From positions 1 to 33,085 of the forward strand of contig JAUIEA010000029.1 of the NCBI GenBank assembly GCA_030429045.1: a DNA stretch of 33,085 nt. Reading direction: 5' to 3'. Shown here one piece after another: positions 1 to 8,779 of this stretch (positions are counted from its first letter, which is position 1; every line of letters starts with the position of its first letter). A program made the position numbers and the translations under genes. The notes under the pieces are model-generated. The model did not search any database. It was not told where the DNA came from and saw nothing but the letters and a program-made list of their open reading frames with translations. The DNA is from Bacteroidia bacterium (GTDB lineage: Bacteria > Bacteroidota > Bacteroidia > Chitinophagales > Saprospiraceae).

Positions 1-195
<195 letters not shown>

Positions 196-663
196 TTAGG
201 AACGGAAATGAGCAAATGCCCGGTTGGCTTCAGCCATCCGGTGAGTATCTTCCTTACGCTTGACAGCAGCACCTTCGTTCTTGCTGGCGGCAATCAGCTC
301 GGCAGAAAGCTTCTCTGCATACCCCTTGCCACTGCGGGCACGGGAAAAGTTGATCAACCACTTCATACCAATGGAAATCTTACGCTTGGCACGCACTTCG
401 ATCGGAATCTGAAACGTAGCACCACCGATCCGCTTACTGCGCACTTCGACCTGTGGCATTGCATTGTTCAACGCCTTCTTCCACACTTCATGCGGATCCT
501 CTTCGGTCTTCTCGGCGATAATATCCATGGCATCATAAAAAACCCGCAATGCTGTGGACTTCTTCCCACACATCATCAGGTTGTTGACAAACATGGTCAC
601 CATCTCATCTCCGAAACGGGGATCACCTGGCGTTACTCGTACTTTTGGTTTTCTTTTTCTCAT
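196..663 (-). CDS. rpsG: 30S ribosomal protein S7
   Basis: A 155-residue protein of normal S7 length. S7 nucleates assembly of the head of the small subunit by binding the 3' major domain of 16S rRNA, and it sits near the exit tRNA. Visible family features are the basic start MRKRKPKVR, the segment VTMFVNNLMMCGKKSTA, the central PHEVWKKALNNAMPQVEVRS and the C-terminal stretch MAEANRAFAHFR. The gene lies 18 bases after rpsL and 42 bases before fusA, in the classical str order. S7 is the autoregulator of this operon in Escherichia coli; I see no comparable structure that I can support here. Confidence 0.97.
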   Translation of the reverse strand: MRKRKPKVRVTPGDPRFGDEMVTMFVNNLMMCGKKSTALRVFYDAMDIIAEKTEEDPHEVWKKALNNAMPQVEVRSKRIGGATFQIPIEVRAKRKISIGMKWLINFSRARSGKGYAEKLSAELIAASKNEGAAVKRKEDTHRMAEANRAFAHFRS

Positions 664-681
664 CTTCTCGAGTAGTCAAGA

Positions 682-1056
682 TTATTTCTTAGGACGTTTC
701 GTCCCATATCGTGAACGGCTTTTCTTCCGGTTGGTTACACCTGCCGTATCCAAAGCACCACGGATGATCGTGTATCGTACTCCAGGCAGGTCCTTGATCC
801 TTCCACCTTCCAACAGGACGATGGAGTGTTCCTGCAGGTTATGCCCTTCACCCGGGATATATGCAATGACCTCATAGCCATTTGTCAATCGAACCTTGGC
901 TACCTTACGCAACGCTGAGTTCGGTTTCTTCGGAGTGGTGGTGTACACCCTGGTACAAACGCCCCGCTTCTGCGGACAGGATTCCAGGGCTTTCGCCTTG
1001 CTCTTCGTTTCAATCTTGAGGCGGCCCTTCCGGACCAGCTGATTAATGGTTGGCAT
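682..1056 (-). CDS. rpsL: 30S ribosomal protein S12
   Basis: A 124-residue S12, the decoding-centre protein that controls translational accuracy. It matches the family end to end: [12 protein letters not shown] at the start, [12 protein letters not shown] in the first conserved loop and [11 protein letters not shown] in the second, followed by [12 protein letters not shown]. The lysines of these two loops, where streptomycin-resistance changes arise in other bacteria, are the unmutated form. It is the first gene of the str operon and is preceded by a strong Bacteroidota promoter at 1152-1182, which leaves a leader of about 90 bases. Confidence 0.97.
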   Translation of the reverse strand: MPTINQLVRKGRLKIETKSKAKALESCPQKRGVCTRVYTTTPKKPNSALRKVAKVRLTNGYEVIAYIPGEGHNLQEHSIVLLEGGRIKDLPGVRYTIIRGALDTAGVTNRKKSRSRYGTKRPKK

Positions 1057-1151
1057 GCATTTACCGTTTAAATATGGTGGCGTCTCATCAAACCAATTGA
1101 TTCTGAACAGGTTTTGACAAAAATTGCCTCACTTTTTCTAAAAAGCGAATG

Positions 1152-1182
1152 CAAAGATAGGAGTATTCGCCCGGAAAACAAA
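1152..1182 (-). promoter_or_regulatory. Bacteroidota-type promoter of the str operon
   Basis: On the minus strand, TTTG (1182-1179) is followed after exactly 19 bases by TATCTTTG (1159-1152). This fits the TTTG / TAnnTTTG consensus of the major sigma factor in Bacteroidota. The site is about 95 bases upstream of the rpsL start and is correctly oriented. It also argues against starting the divergent acetyltransferase gene at the far-upstream ATG (1114), because that reading frame would run across this promoter. Confidence 0.7.
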
Positions 1183-1278
1183 CGCTTATTGAAAAATTAT
1201 CACCCGAATAAATCGCTATCTACAGCTGTCCTCCTTCAATCTTCTTCCCTTCTCCTGCCAAGCACTAACTTGCAGTCC

Positions 1279-1746
1279 GTGCAACGACCCGATATCCAGA
1301 TTCGATCCGGCAATCCCGATGACCTGCCACAAGTATTACAACTTGTCTGTGAACTAGCGACTTATGAACGCGAACCACACGCTGTCATTGCTTCTATCCA
1401 GGATTATTCCAGGGATTTCGCAGACCAATGGTTCGACCTGATCGTCGCCGAGGTGGACAACCAGATCATCGGTGCAGCCATTTACTATCGCTCCTACTCC
1501 ACCTGGAAAGGACGCATGATCTTTTTGGAAGATCTGATCGTGACCGAGGCCTGGAGGCAAAATGGCATCGGTACTCGCCTCTTCCTGCACCTCCTGGAGG
1601 AGGCCAGATCCATGCATACCCGGGTCATCAAGTGGCAGGTCCTGAACTGGAATACGCCGGCCCTGTCCTTTTATGCCAAACATCAGGCCCTCATCGAGAA
1701 GGACTGGTGGAACGGCAAGATCGTACTGAACCCACCTCCTCCCTGA
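1279..1746 (+). CDS. GNAT family N-acetyltransferase
   Basis: A GNAT-fold acetyl-CoA dependent acetyltransferase of about 155 residues. The fold starts at IQIRSGNPDDLPQVLQLV, has ELATYEREP after the first helix, and contains FLEDLIVTEAWRQNGIGTRL, where the R/QxxGxG/A signature binds the pyrophosphate of acetyl-CoA. It ends with WNTPALSFYAKHQA, as in diamine (spermidine/spermine-type) acetyltransferases. The substrate cannot be read from the sequence. I chose the GTG at 1279 because the family usually begins a few residues before the first beta strand; a TTG at 1270 is equally possible. The in-frame ATG at 1114 would add a low-complexity leader that overlaps the divergent rpsL promoter. The gene is convergent with the prenyl synthetase gene. 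Confidence 0.85.
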   Translation: MQRPDIQIRSGNPDDLPQVLQLVCELATYEREPHAVIASIQDYSRDFADQWFDLIVAEVDNQIIGAAIYYRSYSTWKGRMIFLEDLIVTEAWRQNGIGTRLFLHLLEEARSMHTRVIKWQVLNWNTPALSFYAKHQALIEKDWWNGKIVLNPPPP

Positions 1747-1755
1747 CCTGTAGGT

Positions 1756-2739
1756 CTAGAATTCTCTGCTCTGGAGTTCGGCCATCAACGCATCCAGACA
1801 AGCCCTCCCCCTTCCGACGGATTCCAGACGGTCCAGCTGACGCATCGCTTCCAGATGGTAGCGCCTCGCCTCCGCGATCACCTCGTCCCGGGCCCCACAT
1901 CGCGCAAACAGTGCCGCGATATCGGCCGCATCCGCCGACTCCCTGGCCGTCTGTTCGTACCCATACCAGTCGCGCAGCTGTCGCCGGTCCTCCTCTCCAC
2001 ATAACGCCATCGCCTGGTGGACCAAAGCCGTCTTTTTCCCGCGAAGGATATCGCCTCCATGCACCTTGCCCGTCTTCTCCGGGTCGCCAAAGACATCCAG
2101 CCAGTCATCCATCAATTGGAACGATACGCCCAGATCTTCTCCTACCCCGGCCAGAATGGCTGCCTGCTCCGGTGGCAGGCCTCCCAACAGGGCGCCGATC
2201 TCCAGGGACCCGCCCAACAACACTGCTGTCTTGCCCCGGATCATCTGCAAATACTCGGTCCAGCCGACCTCCTCCGATCCTTCAAAATCCATATCCAGCT
2301 GCTGCCCCTCGCAAACACCGATCGCTGTTTTGTGAAAGCGTTCGAGGACGATCGGCAGTTGCTCCGGCAGTGCCGCTTCAGTCAGCAAGCGGTAGACATC
2401 GATCAGCATCACATCCCCGGACAGGATTGCCGTCGGGATATTCCAGGCCTCATGCACGGTCGGCTGACCCCGTCGCAAGGGAGCCTCATCCATGATGTCA
2501 TCATGGACCAGGGAAAAATTATGAAAGACCTCCAGGGCCAGTGCGGCCCGCCACATCCGACCGGAAACCTGGTCACTTCCAAACAGGTAACCCGACACGC
2601 AAAGCATCGGCCGAATCCGCTTTCCACCCAACCGGAGAATGTAGCTGACCGGATCATACAGGCCGGAGGGAGCCCGCGGTGCGCAGTACTCCCGGACAAC
2701 TCCCTCAAATTCCTCCCTGAATTGGCGTAATGTTTGCAT
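1756..2739 (-). CDS. Polyprenyl (geranylgeranyl/farnesyl-type) diphosphate synthase
   Basis: A 327-residue trans-isoprenyl diphosphate synthase, which condenses isopentenyl diphosphate with an allylic diphosphate to make precursors of quinones, carotenoids or other lipids. The GGKRIRP motif (residues 38-44) and both aspartate-rich motifs are intact: DDIMD at 80-84 and DDWLD at 211-215, with the GKKT segment after the second. Phe75, five residues before the first motif, and the lack of an insertion in that motif suggest a short-chain (C15-C20) product; this is inference. I start at the ATG at 2737-2739. The frame is open far upstream, but that part is antisense to the next gene. A perfect -7 element lies 19 bases upstream of the start. 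Confidence 0.92.
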   Translation of the reverse strand: MQTLRQFREEFEGVVREYCAPRAPSGLYDPVSYILRLGGKRIRPMLCVSGYLFGSDQVSGRMWRAALALEVFHNFSLVHDDIMDEAPLRRGQPTVHEAWNIPTAILSGDVMLIDVYRLLTEAALPEQLPIVLERFHKTAIGVCEGQQLDMDFEGSEEVGWTEYLQMIRGKTAVLLGGSLEIGALLGGLPPEQAAILAGVGEDLGVSFQLMDDWLDVFGDPEKTGKVHGGDILRGKKTALVHQAMALCGEEDRRQLRDWYGYEQTARESADAADIAALFARCGARDEVIAEARRYHLEAMRQLDRLESVGRGRACLDALMAELQSREF

Positions 2740-2757
2740 GTAAATATGGATATGGGG

Positions 2758-2765
2758 CAAAAATA
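2758..2765 (-). promoter_or_regulatory. -7 element before the prenyl synthase gene
   Basis: Minus-strand TATTTTTG matches TAnnTTTG exactly and lies 19 bases upstream of the prenyl synthase ATG, which implies a very short leader. No good TTG is found 19-21 bases further upstream, so the -33 half is weak and may need an activator. The 16 bp palindrome at 2779-2794 occupies that position. Confidence 0.45.
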
Positions 2766-2778
2766 CATTGCCCCGGAC

Positions 2779-2794
2779 GGACATGCGTATGTCC
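2779..2794. promoter_or_regulatory. Palindrome GGACAT-GCGT-ATGTCC between divergent genes
   Basis: A perfect 6 bp inverted repeat around a 4-base centre in the 72-base gap between the divergently transcribed prenyl synthase and signalling genes. It lies where the -33 region of the prenyl synthase promoter should be, and 18 bases before the other gene's ATG. That placement suits an operator for a dimeric regulator. It is only one short site, so chance cannot be excluded. Confidence 0.3.
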
Positions 2795-2811
2795 ACGTCT
2801 GAATCCTGCCA

Positions 2812-4761
2812 ATGATCGCCAAAACGACCATTTCCATACTCCTCGTAGACAGTACGCTCGCCGAGGCCAACCTGACCACCTCCTTGCTGGTGCAGGGGAA
2901 TGACCAGTTCAAGGTCTATCAGGCAGATTCCATCTATGAGGCCATCCGGATGTCCGGACGCAGATCCCTCGATGTCATCGTCCTCGAACTCAATCTTCCG
3001 GACGTGAGCGGATACAAGGCCTTTCAGAAGTGCCGGGAAAAGATGCCCCATCTTCCCATTGTCATCTTCACCCAACAACACAACGAGATCATCGGCGTCC
3101 AGGCCATCCGGGCCGGCGCACAGGATTATCTGATCAAGGGAAGCGTCGATGCCCGTCACCTGCAACGTGCCGTCTATTTTGCCACACAGCGCCATGAGAA
3201 CACCGCCCAGCTGATCGCCTCTAACGACCTGATCACCCAGCGGGAACGAAAGCTCAGGGAGGTCCAGGACATCGGCGGATTCGGGTCGTGGGAAATGGAT
3301 ATCCTGAACCAGGAGATCTGGGGAAGTCCCAAATTCTTTGAATTGATCGGCATCCAGCATTCGAACACGCCCCTGAGCAAACGGATCTATCTCGATCTGG
3401 TCCACCCGGGTGATCAGGAAAAGGTCCACACTTTTTTCTCCACCCTGATCCAGTCCAACCAACCCCGATCATCCCGGCATCGCCTTTTGCTGGATGGCTC
3501 CTCGGTCAGGCAGGTAGAGCTCACAGCCCGGATCCAGATCGAAGAAAGCAGCCAGCAGGTCATTGCCCTCGGCGTCCTGTCGGAGGTCCAGGATAAAACT
3601 GAGGTCCGGAACGCCAGGGAGGAACAACAGTACTCCCGAAAACTGAAGAAACTGCGGGACAAGGTGCTCAATGACCTGTCTTTCCATATCCGGACCCCGC
3701 TCTACTCCATGGTCAACTTCCTCTATCTGCTGGAGGAGAGCCCGATCAAGCTCCAGAACAAGGAAGCCTTCCAGGGCCTGAAATATTCACTGGATGAATT
3801 GCAACAGCACATCAACCAGCTGATCACCTTTTCGCTGGCTGCAGAAGAGAATGCCAGCCAGCACATCAAATCATTTGACCTGCGCAAAGCCCTGCAGATG
3901 ATGGTGAAAATGCTAGACTTCCGCAAGGATCACCACCCCGTACATCTGGATATCAAGCTGGACCAGAAACTGCCACGGGATGTCCTGGGAGATCAGACCA
4001 AACTCGTTCAGGTCTTTTACAACCTGTTTGACCTGTTTCTCAATCTCAGCACCGAGCCACGACGGGTCGCCGTGCGGATCAAGGCCGAAACGACCGACCC
4101 GGACTGGATCAATCTGCTGATCACCTGTCGAGACCCACAGCCGGTACCGCCGGAGGTGGACCTCAACGTCTGGAACACGGAGTCCGGTCTGATGGAGCAC
4201 TATCAGGATAGTCCGGAAAATGAAAATCTGGCCAAGATCAATCTGATCACCATGGACAAGATGGTGCGCTCCATGGGAGGCAATTACAAGATCCCGCAGG
4301 AGCAGTCCAATTCACTCAAACTGGCCATTTCCCTCCCCATGCAGATCGTCCAGGTACAACCCCGGGTCACTGCTACCCAGGATTGGATCGAGCCCCTGCG
4401 CATCCTGCTGGTCGAAGATCACTTCCTCAATCAGATCGCCACAAAAAATGTGTTGCATACCTGGTCAGCTGACCTGACCGTGGATATCGCCGAAAACGGA
4501 CTCGTCGCCATAGAAAAGTTCAAAGCCCACGAATACGATCTGGTGCTGATGGATATCCAGATGCCGGTCATGAATGGCCTGACAGCGTGTAAGAAGATCC
4601 GGGAGACCTCTGCCGTGCCGATCATCGCACTTTCGGCGTATGCCTCAGACCAGGAAGCTGAAAAATGTATTCACGCCGGGTTCAATGACTACCTGGCAAA
4701 GCCATTCAAACCCGAAGAGCTCAAACACAAGGTCTTTCGGCTCGCATCTTTGGTCAGATAA
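2812..4761 (+). CDS. Receiver-PAS-(degenerate) histidine kinase-receiver signalling protein
   Basis: A 649-residue soluble signalling protein without membrane segments. The order is receiver (about 7-125), PAS (about 150-265), HisKA-like helices (about 275-345), HATPase-like (about 385-510) and a second receiver (about 528-647). The last receiver is canonical: Glu535-Asp536, phosphoacceptor Asp581 in LMDIQMPVMNG, Ser608 and Lys630. The rest is degraded. The first receiver has Glu59 in place of the phosphoacceptor (VIVLELNLPD) and only one acidic pocket residue (Asp13-Ser14), though Thr87 and Lys109 remain. The H-box reads SFHIRTPL, so Phe291 occupies the usual histidine position and His292 is shifted by one. 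The N-box is NLFDLFL, and the glycine-rich DxGxG motif is reduced to CRDPQPVP. I infer a scaffold or phosphate-accepting role. It is divergent from the prenyl synthase. Confidence 0.85.
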   Translation: MIAKTTISILLVDSTLAEANLTTSLLVQGNDQFKVYQADSIYEAIRMSGRRSLDVIVLELNLPDVSGYKAFQKCREKMPHLPIVIFTQQHNEIIGVQAIRAGAQDYLIKGSVDARHLQRAVYFATQRHENTAQLIASNDLITQRERKLREVQDIGGFGSWEMDILNQEIWGSPKFFELIGIQHSNTPLSKRIYLDLVHPGDQEKVHTFFSTLIQSNQPRSSRHRLLLDGSSVRQVELTARIQIEESSQQVIALGVLSEVQDKTEVRNAREEQQYSRKLKKLRDKVLNDLSFHIRTPLYSMVNFLYLLEESPIKLQNKEAFQGLKYSLDELQQHINQLITFSLAAEENASQHIKSFDLRKALQMMVKMLDFRKDHHPVHLDIKLDQKLPRDVLGDQTKLVQVFYNLFDLFLNLSTEPRRVAVRIKAETTDPDWINLLITCRDPQPVPPEVDLNVWNTESGLMEHYQDSPENENLAKINLITMDKMVRSMGGNYKIPQEQSNSLKLAISLPMQIVQVQPRVTATQDWIEPLRILLVEDHFLNQIATKNVLHTWSADLTVDIAENGLVAIEKFKAHEYDLVLMDIQMPVMNGLTACKKIRETSAVPIIALSAYASDQEAEKCIHAGFNDYLAKPFKPEELKHKVFRLASLVR

Positions 4762-4763
4762 TT

Positions 4764-4793
4764 TTTGACCTCCGGTCATACGATTTAGTTTTG
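4764..4793 (+). promoter_or_regulatory. Bacteroidota-type promoter of the amidohydrolase gene
   Basis: TTTG (4764-4767), an 18-base spacer, then TAGTTTTG (4786-4793), a full match to TAnnTTTG. It sits immediately after the stop of the upstream signalling gene and 16 bases before the amidohydrolase ATG. The leader would therefore be only about 10 bases. Confidence 0.6.
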
Positions 4794-4809
4794 CAGGGTA
4801 ACTTGCATC

Positions 4810-6534
4810 ATGACTCGCCTCGCCACCCTCTTCTCTATCCTGTTATGGATCACCTCCTGTCTTCCCATCTCGGAAAAAGGACCCGACACCATTTACTATA
4901 ATGGAAATATCTACACGGTGGATCCCCTGCAGCCCGGCGCCCATGCCATCGCCATCCAGGATGGAAAGGTCGTGGCGATCGGGGGCGATGAGGACATCAC
5001 CACCCTGGCGGGCCCGCATACGGTGATGATCGATCTCCAGCAACAGTTTGTGATGCCGGGATTCATCGATGGCCACGCCCACCTGCTCGGCGTGGGCAAT
5101 GCCCAGCGAAATGTTCAGTTACTGGATACAAAGAGCTGGTCGGAGGTCCTGGAACGAGTCACCTCCTACCTCCGTTCCAGGAAGGCGGATGAATGGATCA
5201 TCGGCAGGGGGTGGCATCAGGAAAAGTGGACCGAACTGCCCGCAGATGTGGTAGAGGGGTATCCTACCCATCACGGCTTGAGCAAGCTGACACCTGATCA
5301 GCCGGTCATCCTGCATCATGCATCCGGTCATGCCCTCCTCGCGAACGAAAAGGCCATGGCACTGGTTGGAATCAATGCAGAGACACCCGATCCGTTTGGT
5401 GGTCGGATCATCCGGGATGGTCGGGGACAGCCGACTGGCGTACTGGAGGAAAATGCCATGAGCCTCGTCAAAGCAGCCCACCAGAAAGCCCTGGATGGCC
5501 GTTCACCCGAAGCCAAACTGCAGCACCTTGAAGAAACCATCCTGATGGCCCAAAAGGAATGCCTGTCCCTGGGGATCACTTCATTTCACGACGCAGGGAG
5601 CAGCCGGGCAACCCTGGATCATCTTCGCCACATGGCTGAAGAAGAAAAGCTCGATCTGCGTATATGGGCGATGATCATCGATGATCCCGCTGCCCTGCCG
5701 GAAGTCACTCAGGGCTTGCCCTGGATCGACCTGGGTAATAGCCACCTGACTGTTCGGGCCATCAAAATGTATATGGATGGCGCCCTCGGTTCCAGAGGTG
5801 CCTGGCTCCTGGAACCCTACACGGATGAACCCGACTATACCGGTCAGCTGGTCACCCCTCTCGATTCACTGAAGACCATTGGTCGACTGGCCCTCGACAA
5901 AAAACTTCAACTGTGTGTGCATGCCATCGGCGATCGGGCCAACCGTGAATTCCTGAATATCTGCGATTCATTGTACCGGGATCTCGGTCCGGCACCGGAT
6001 CTCCGCTGGCGTGTTGAACACGCGCAGCATATTGACCCGGCCGATATTCCAAGATTTGCATCCCTCGGCGTGATCCCCAGCATGCAAGCCATCCACTGCA
6101 TTTCCGACGCACCATTCGTGATCAAGCGACTGGGTGTCGAGCGGGCCAGAGCAGGTGCATATGTCTGGCGTTCATTGTTGGATGCAGGTGCTCTTCTCAC
6201 CAATGGCACAGATGCCCCGGTGGAGTCCCTCAACCCCTTTCCAAATCTGCATTCTTCTATTACCCGGCGCCGACTGGACACTGGCGAACCCTTCTTTCCC
6301 GAACAAGCACTGACCCGACAGGAAGCCATCCATGCCTATACCCTGGCCAACGCCTATGCCGCTTTCCAGGAAGGACAGTTGGGGACCCTCTCGCCGGGGA
6401 AATGGGCGGACTTCATCATCCTGGACCGGGACCTGCTCACCTGTCCTGAAGAGGAGATCCCGCACGCAGTGGTCAGGCAAACTGTCATCGGTGGAAAAGT
6501 GGTCTACCAACATCCAGCATCAAAACCGGAATAA
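4810..6534 (+). CDS. Lipoprotein amidohydrolase (YtcJ-like, amidohydro_3 family)
   Basis: A 574-residue metal-dependent hydrolase of the amidohydrolase superfamily with a TIM barrel and a small beta-sandwich formed by both ends. Metal-ligand candidates are all visible: His89 and His91 in GFIDGHAHLLG, Lys319 in IKMYMDGALGS, His371 in HAIGDRAN, His404 in WRVEHAQHI and Asp468 in LTNGTDAPVES. The N-terminus has a short hydrophobic stretch ending in the lipobox ITSC (Cys17), so the enzyme is probably a lipoprotein exported from the cytoplasm. The family cleaves C-N bonds in varied amides, and the substrate here is unknown. It has its own promoter, and the next gene is convergent with only five bases between the stops. 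Confidence 0.9.
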   Translation: MTRLATLFSILLWITSCLPISEKGPDTIYYNGNIYTVDPLQPGAHAIAIQDGKVVAIGGDEDITTLAGPHTVMIDLQQQFVMPGFIDGHAHLLGVGNAQRNVQLLDTKSWSEVLERVTSYLRSRKADEWIIGRGWHQEKWTELPADVVEGYPTHHGLSKLTPDQPVILHHASGHALLANEKAMALVGINAETPDPFGGRIIRDGRGQPTGVLEENAMSLVKAAHQKALDGRSPEAKLQHLEETILMAQKECLSLGITSFHDAGSSRATLDHLRHMAEEEKLDLRIWAMIIDDPAALPEVTQGLPWIDLGNSHLTVRAIKMYMDGALGSRGAWLLEPYTDEPDYTGQLVTPLDSLKTIGRLALDKKLQLCVHAIGDRANREFLNICDSLYRDLGPAPDLRWRVEHAQHIDPADIPRFASLGVIPSMQAIHCISDAPFVIKRLGVERARAGAYVWRSLLDAGALLTNGTDAPVESLNPFPNLHSSITRRRLDTGEPFFPEQALTRQEAIHAYTLANAYAAFQEGQLGTLSPGKWADFIILDRDLLTCPEEEIPHAVVRQTVIGGKVVYQHPASKPE

Positions 6535-6539
6535 ACGCC

Positions 6540-7739
6540 TTAAGGGATATACACCTTGAAGAGCTGAGGTTCGCCCGTGGCGGGAATCACATGTAGCATA
6601 TACATCCCCGATATATATCGCTGTGTAGCCAGGACCTGAGACCCACCCGTCATTTTGCCTGAATCAATCACCTTGCCGTGGACATCCACCAGTTGATAAT
6701 GGCTGCCATGTACATCCCGACCGGTGATGCGTATAATGCCGGACGTGACCGTCACCTGGATCACAGATCTCATGCCTGCAGCTTGCGTTCCGGATGTTTC
6801 GGCCGACAGCTGGAAGGGTTTTTCCTCCACCAGCTCGCCATTTCGAAGCAGGCGAACCGTCCACCCGCCTTCGTACGCAGGTGCAGGAACATAGATCCAG
6901 CTCCAAAAATAATAGTACCACCAGTCCCGATCCAGCACAACATCCTCAACATACCACAACAGCCCATCCGGATTGACCCATTCCACTTTCAGTTGATCAC
7001 CCTCCCGCAACCCGTAGATCAGGGTCCAATAAGCGATCGCCTCATCCTGCTGATCAAAATCACTCCGGGAGAAAGGCTCCTCCCGCAGGGTATCCAGATC
7101 GGGGATGAACCCCACCATGCCGGATATCCACTGGTGAAACAGGGAGTCCACTGGGAGCTCATCCTTCCAGAAGGATGCAGCATTCCCGCAGGACCCGGAA
7201 AATGGATCGATGTGAAAGAGGGAGTCATACCACAACTCAAAGTGCAGGTGCGGGTCCTCACTGTTTCCGCTACTGCCCACCCAACCGATCTGTTGCCCGG
7301 GCAAGACTGTATCCCCGACACTGACCAGCACACTGTTCTTGCGCAAATGGCCATAATAGGTCTGGAAACCACCTGAATGGGTGAGGCCGATATAATTGCC
7401 CAGCCCCTTGGCCGGATCCGAACTCTTTTCCCGGTCAAAGAACCCGTCCTGGGTAAAGATCACCACGCCTGTGTCCACGGCCAACACTGCGATCCCGGTA
7501 TCCATAAGCGCAAAATTGCGAAGGACAAAATCCGTTCCCTGATGGCCATCATAGGTTTTGGAAAGGCAGTGGGCATCCAGGATGGTCTCATCCACCCCCC
7601 AATCCACGTAGTTGACGATGATGTAGTCTACGCCATACGCCCCGGAGATCGGTGTGACGAATCGCTCCTGTGCCGCCAGGACGCAGGGCAGGAGGAGAAG
7701 GAGATTCAGGATCCTCCATTTTTTCGTGTTGAATCTCAT
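6540..7739 (-). CDS. M23 metalloendopeptidase with T9SS sorting domain
   Basis: A 399-residue secreted peptidase. A signal peptide (hydrophobic core LLLLLPCVLAAQ, about residues 12-24) is followed by a LytM/M23 domain with the zinc site HQGTD (His66, Asp70), His131 in YYGHL and the HLH motif (His164, His166). Such domains cut peptidoglycan cross-links or glycine-rich peptides. A mid region with a Trp/Tyr-rich segment (about 240-310) resembles a beta-sandwich module. The last 80 residues (VDVHGKVIDSG, SGMYMLHVI, QLFKVYIP) look like a type A T9SS C-terminal sorting domain, so it should cross the outer membrane. It follows the HtrA-like gene on the same strand after 74 bases. Confidence 0.88.
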   Translation of the reverse strand: MRFNTKKWRILNLLLLLPCVLAAQERFVTPISGAYGVDYIIVNYVDWGVDETILDAHCLSKTYDGHQGTDFVLRNFALMDTGIAVLAVDTGVVIFTQDGFFDREKSSDPAKGLGNYIGLTHSGGFQTYYGHLRKNSVLVSVGDTVLPGQQIGWVGSSGNSEDPHLHFELWYDSLFHIDPFSGSCGNAASFWKDELPVDSLFHQWISGMVGFIPDLDTLREEPFSRSDFDQQDEAIAYWTLIYGLREGDQLKVEWVNPDGLLWYVEDVVLDRDWWYYYFWSWIYVPAPAYEGGWTVRLLRNGELVEEKPFQLSAETSGTQAAGMRSVIQVTVTSGIIRITGRDVHGSHYQLVDVHGKVIDSGKMTGGSQVLATQRYISGMYMLHVIPATGEPQLFKVYIP

Positions 7740-7761
7740 GTTGTTGGTTGATTTACCAGAG

Positions 7762-7774
7762 GGACAGGCTGTCC
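7762..7774. repeat. Inverted repeat GGACAG-G-CTGTCC
   Basis: A 6 bp perfect inverted repeat around a single base, in the 74-base gap between the HtrA-like and M23 peptidase genes. It has no T-run, so it is not an obvious terminator; it could be an operator or chance. Confidence 0.25.
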
Positions 7775-7813
7775 TTCATAGGCCAATATCCGGTATTCCT
7801 CCGGCGTTCGCAC

Positions 7814-8779
7814 TCAGGTGTGCCACTCCGTCGGCACGACATCCAGGGTGAGGATCCTGCCTTTCCTGAAGATCTCCAGCTGACCCGGTTTCCCGATCGT
7901 TGATTCATCCAGGAAGCGGTGCAGATCCTCTATGCCTTTCACGGGGCGTTCATCATAGCGCAGGATCAGGTCCCCCTGCTGCAGGCCGCCCCTGGCCGCC
8001 GGGCCGCTCTCATCCACCTGCTGGACCAGAACTGCCGTCTCCATTTGCACGAACGGCCGGAGTCGGTCATGGAGGGTAACCTGCTGACCCGCCAGTCCGA
8101 GAAACCCTCTCCTGACCCGACCGTGCAGGATCAGCTGACCGGCAACCCAGGAGGCCAGGTTGGATGAAACCGCAAAGCACAATCCCTGGGCACCACGAAT
8201 GACGGCCGTGTTCACACCGATCACGGCCCCTGAGGAATTCAGTAAGGGCCCACCCGAGTTTCCCGGATTGAGCGCAGCATCAGTCTGGATCACATCGTCG
8301 ATCATCCGCCCCGTACTGGACTTCAATGTCCGCCCGAGAGCGCTGACCACCCCCGCGGTGACAGAATACTGAAACCCATAGGGATTACCGACCGCAATGG
8401 CCATCTGACCGACCTGCAAGGCACTCGAATCCGCGAACCGGAGTGTGTGCAACCCCTCACTGTGGATCCGCAGAACAGCCATATCTGTTGCCGGATCCTG
8501 CCCGGACAGCTCCGCTTCGAAATCCCGGCCATCCGGCAGGGTTACGTGCCAGGAGGTACCCTGAGATACGACGTGCTGGTTGGTCACGATATACCCATCT
8601 GTGGAGATCAGGAAGCCAGACCCCATCCCCTTGGCAGTGGTCTTCTGCCGGGCATTCATCGTCCGGATCTGAGCCACAGACTGGCTGACGGTCTGACTGA
8701 CACTGACCACCGTTTGCGAGTAGGCGTCCAGCAAGGTGGTATCCGGATGGCTCAGGAGGGATCGATGTTGTTCTTGCAT
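7814..8779 (-). CDS. HtrA/DegP-like trypsin-fold serine protease with one PDZ domain
   Basis: A 321-residue protease of the HtrA family with an intact catalytic triad: His69 in TNQHVVS, Asp99 in ATDMAVLRI and Ser175 in NPGNSGGPLL. A single C-terminal PDZ domain spans about residues 225-318 (GPAARGGLQQGDLILRYD). HtrA proteins degrade or refold damaged envelope proteins. Unusually, none of the possible starts (8779, or 8818, which adds MVFDGTSHLIDFL) gives a signal peptide or a convincing anchor, so it may be cytoplasmic. The longer upstream frame overlaps the divergent zinc-ribbon gene and is not credible. It is the first gene of a probable pair with the M23 peptidase. Confidence 0.88.
   Translation of the reverse strand: MQEQHRSLLSHPDTTLLDAYSQTVVSVSQTVSQSVAQIRTMNARQKTTAKGMGSGFLISTDGYIVTNQHVVSQGTSWHVTLPDGRDFEAELSGQDPATDMAVLRIHSEGLHTLRFADSSALQVGQMAIAVGNPYGFQYSVTAGVVSALGRTLKSSTGRMIDDVIQTDAALNPGNSGGPLLNSSGAVIGVNTAVIRGAQGLCFAVSSNLASWVAGQLILHGRVRRGFLGLAGQQVTLHDRLRPFVQMETAVLVQQVDESGPAARGGLQQGDLILRYDERPVKGIEDLHRFLDESTIGKPGQLEIFRKGRILTLDVVPTEWHT

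Noticed and set aside
1114-1278. N-terminal extension of the first GNAT gene to 210 residues
   Set aside because: Low-complexity residues outside the GNAT fold, and the stretch overlaps the divergent rpsL promoter.
2740-3462. Upstream extension of the prenyl synthase reading frame to a 568-residue protein
   Set aside because: The extra 240 residues are antisense to the well-supported signalling gene and have no family similarity; the family start is at 2739.
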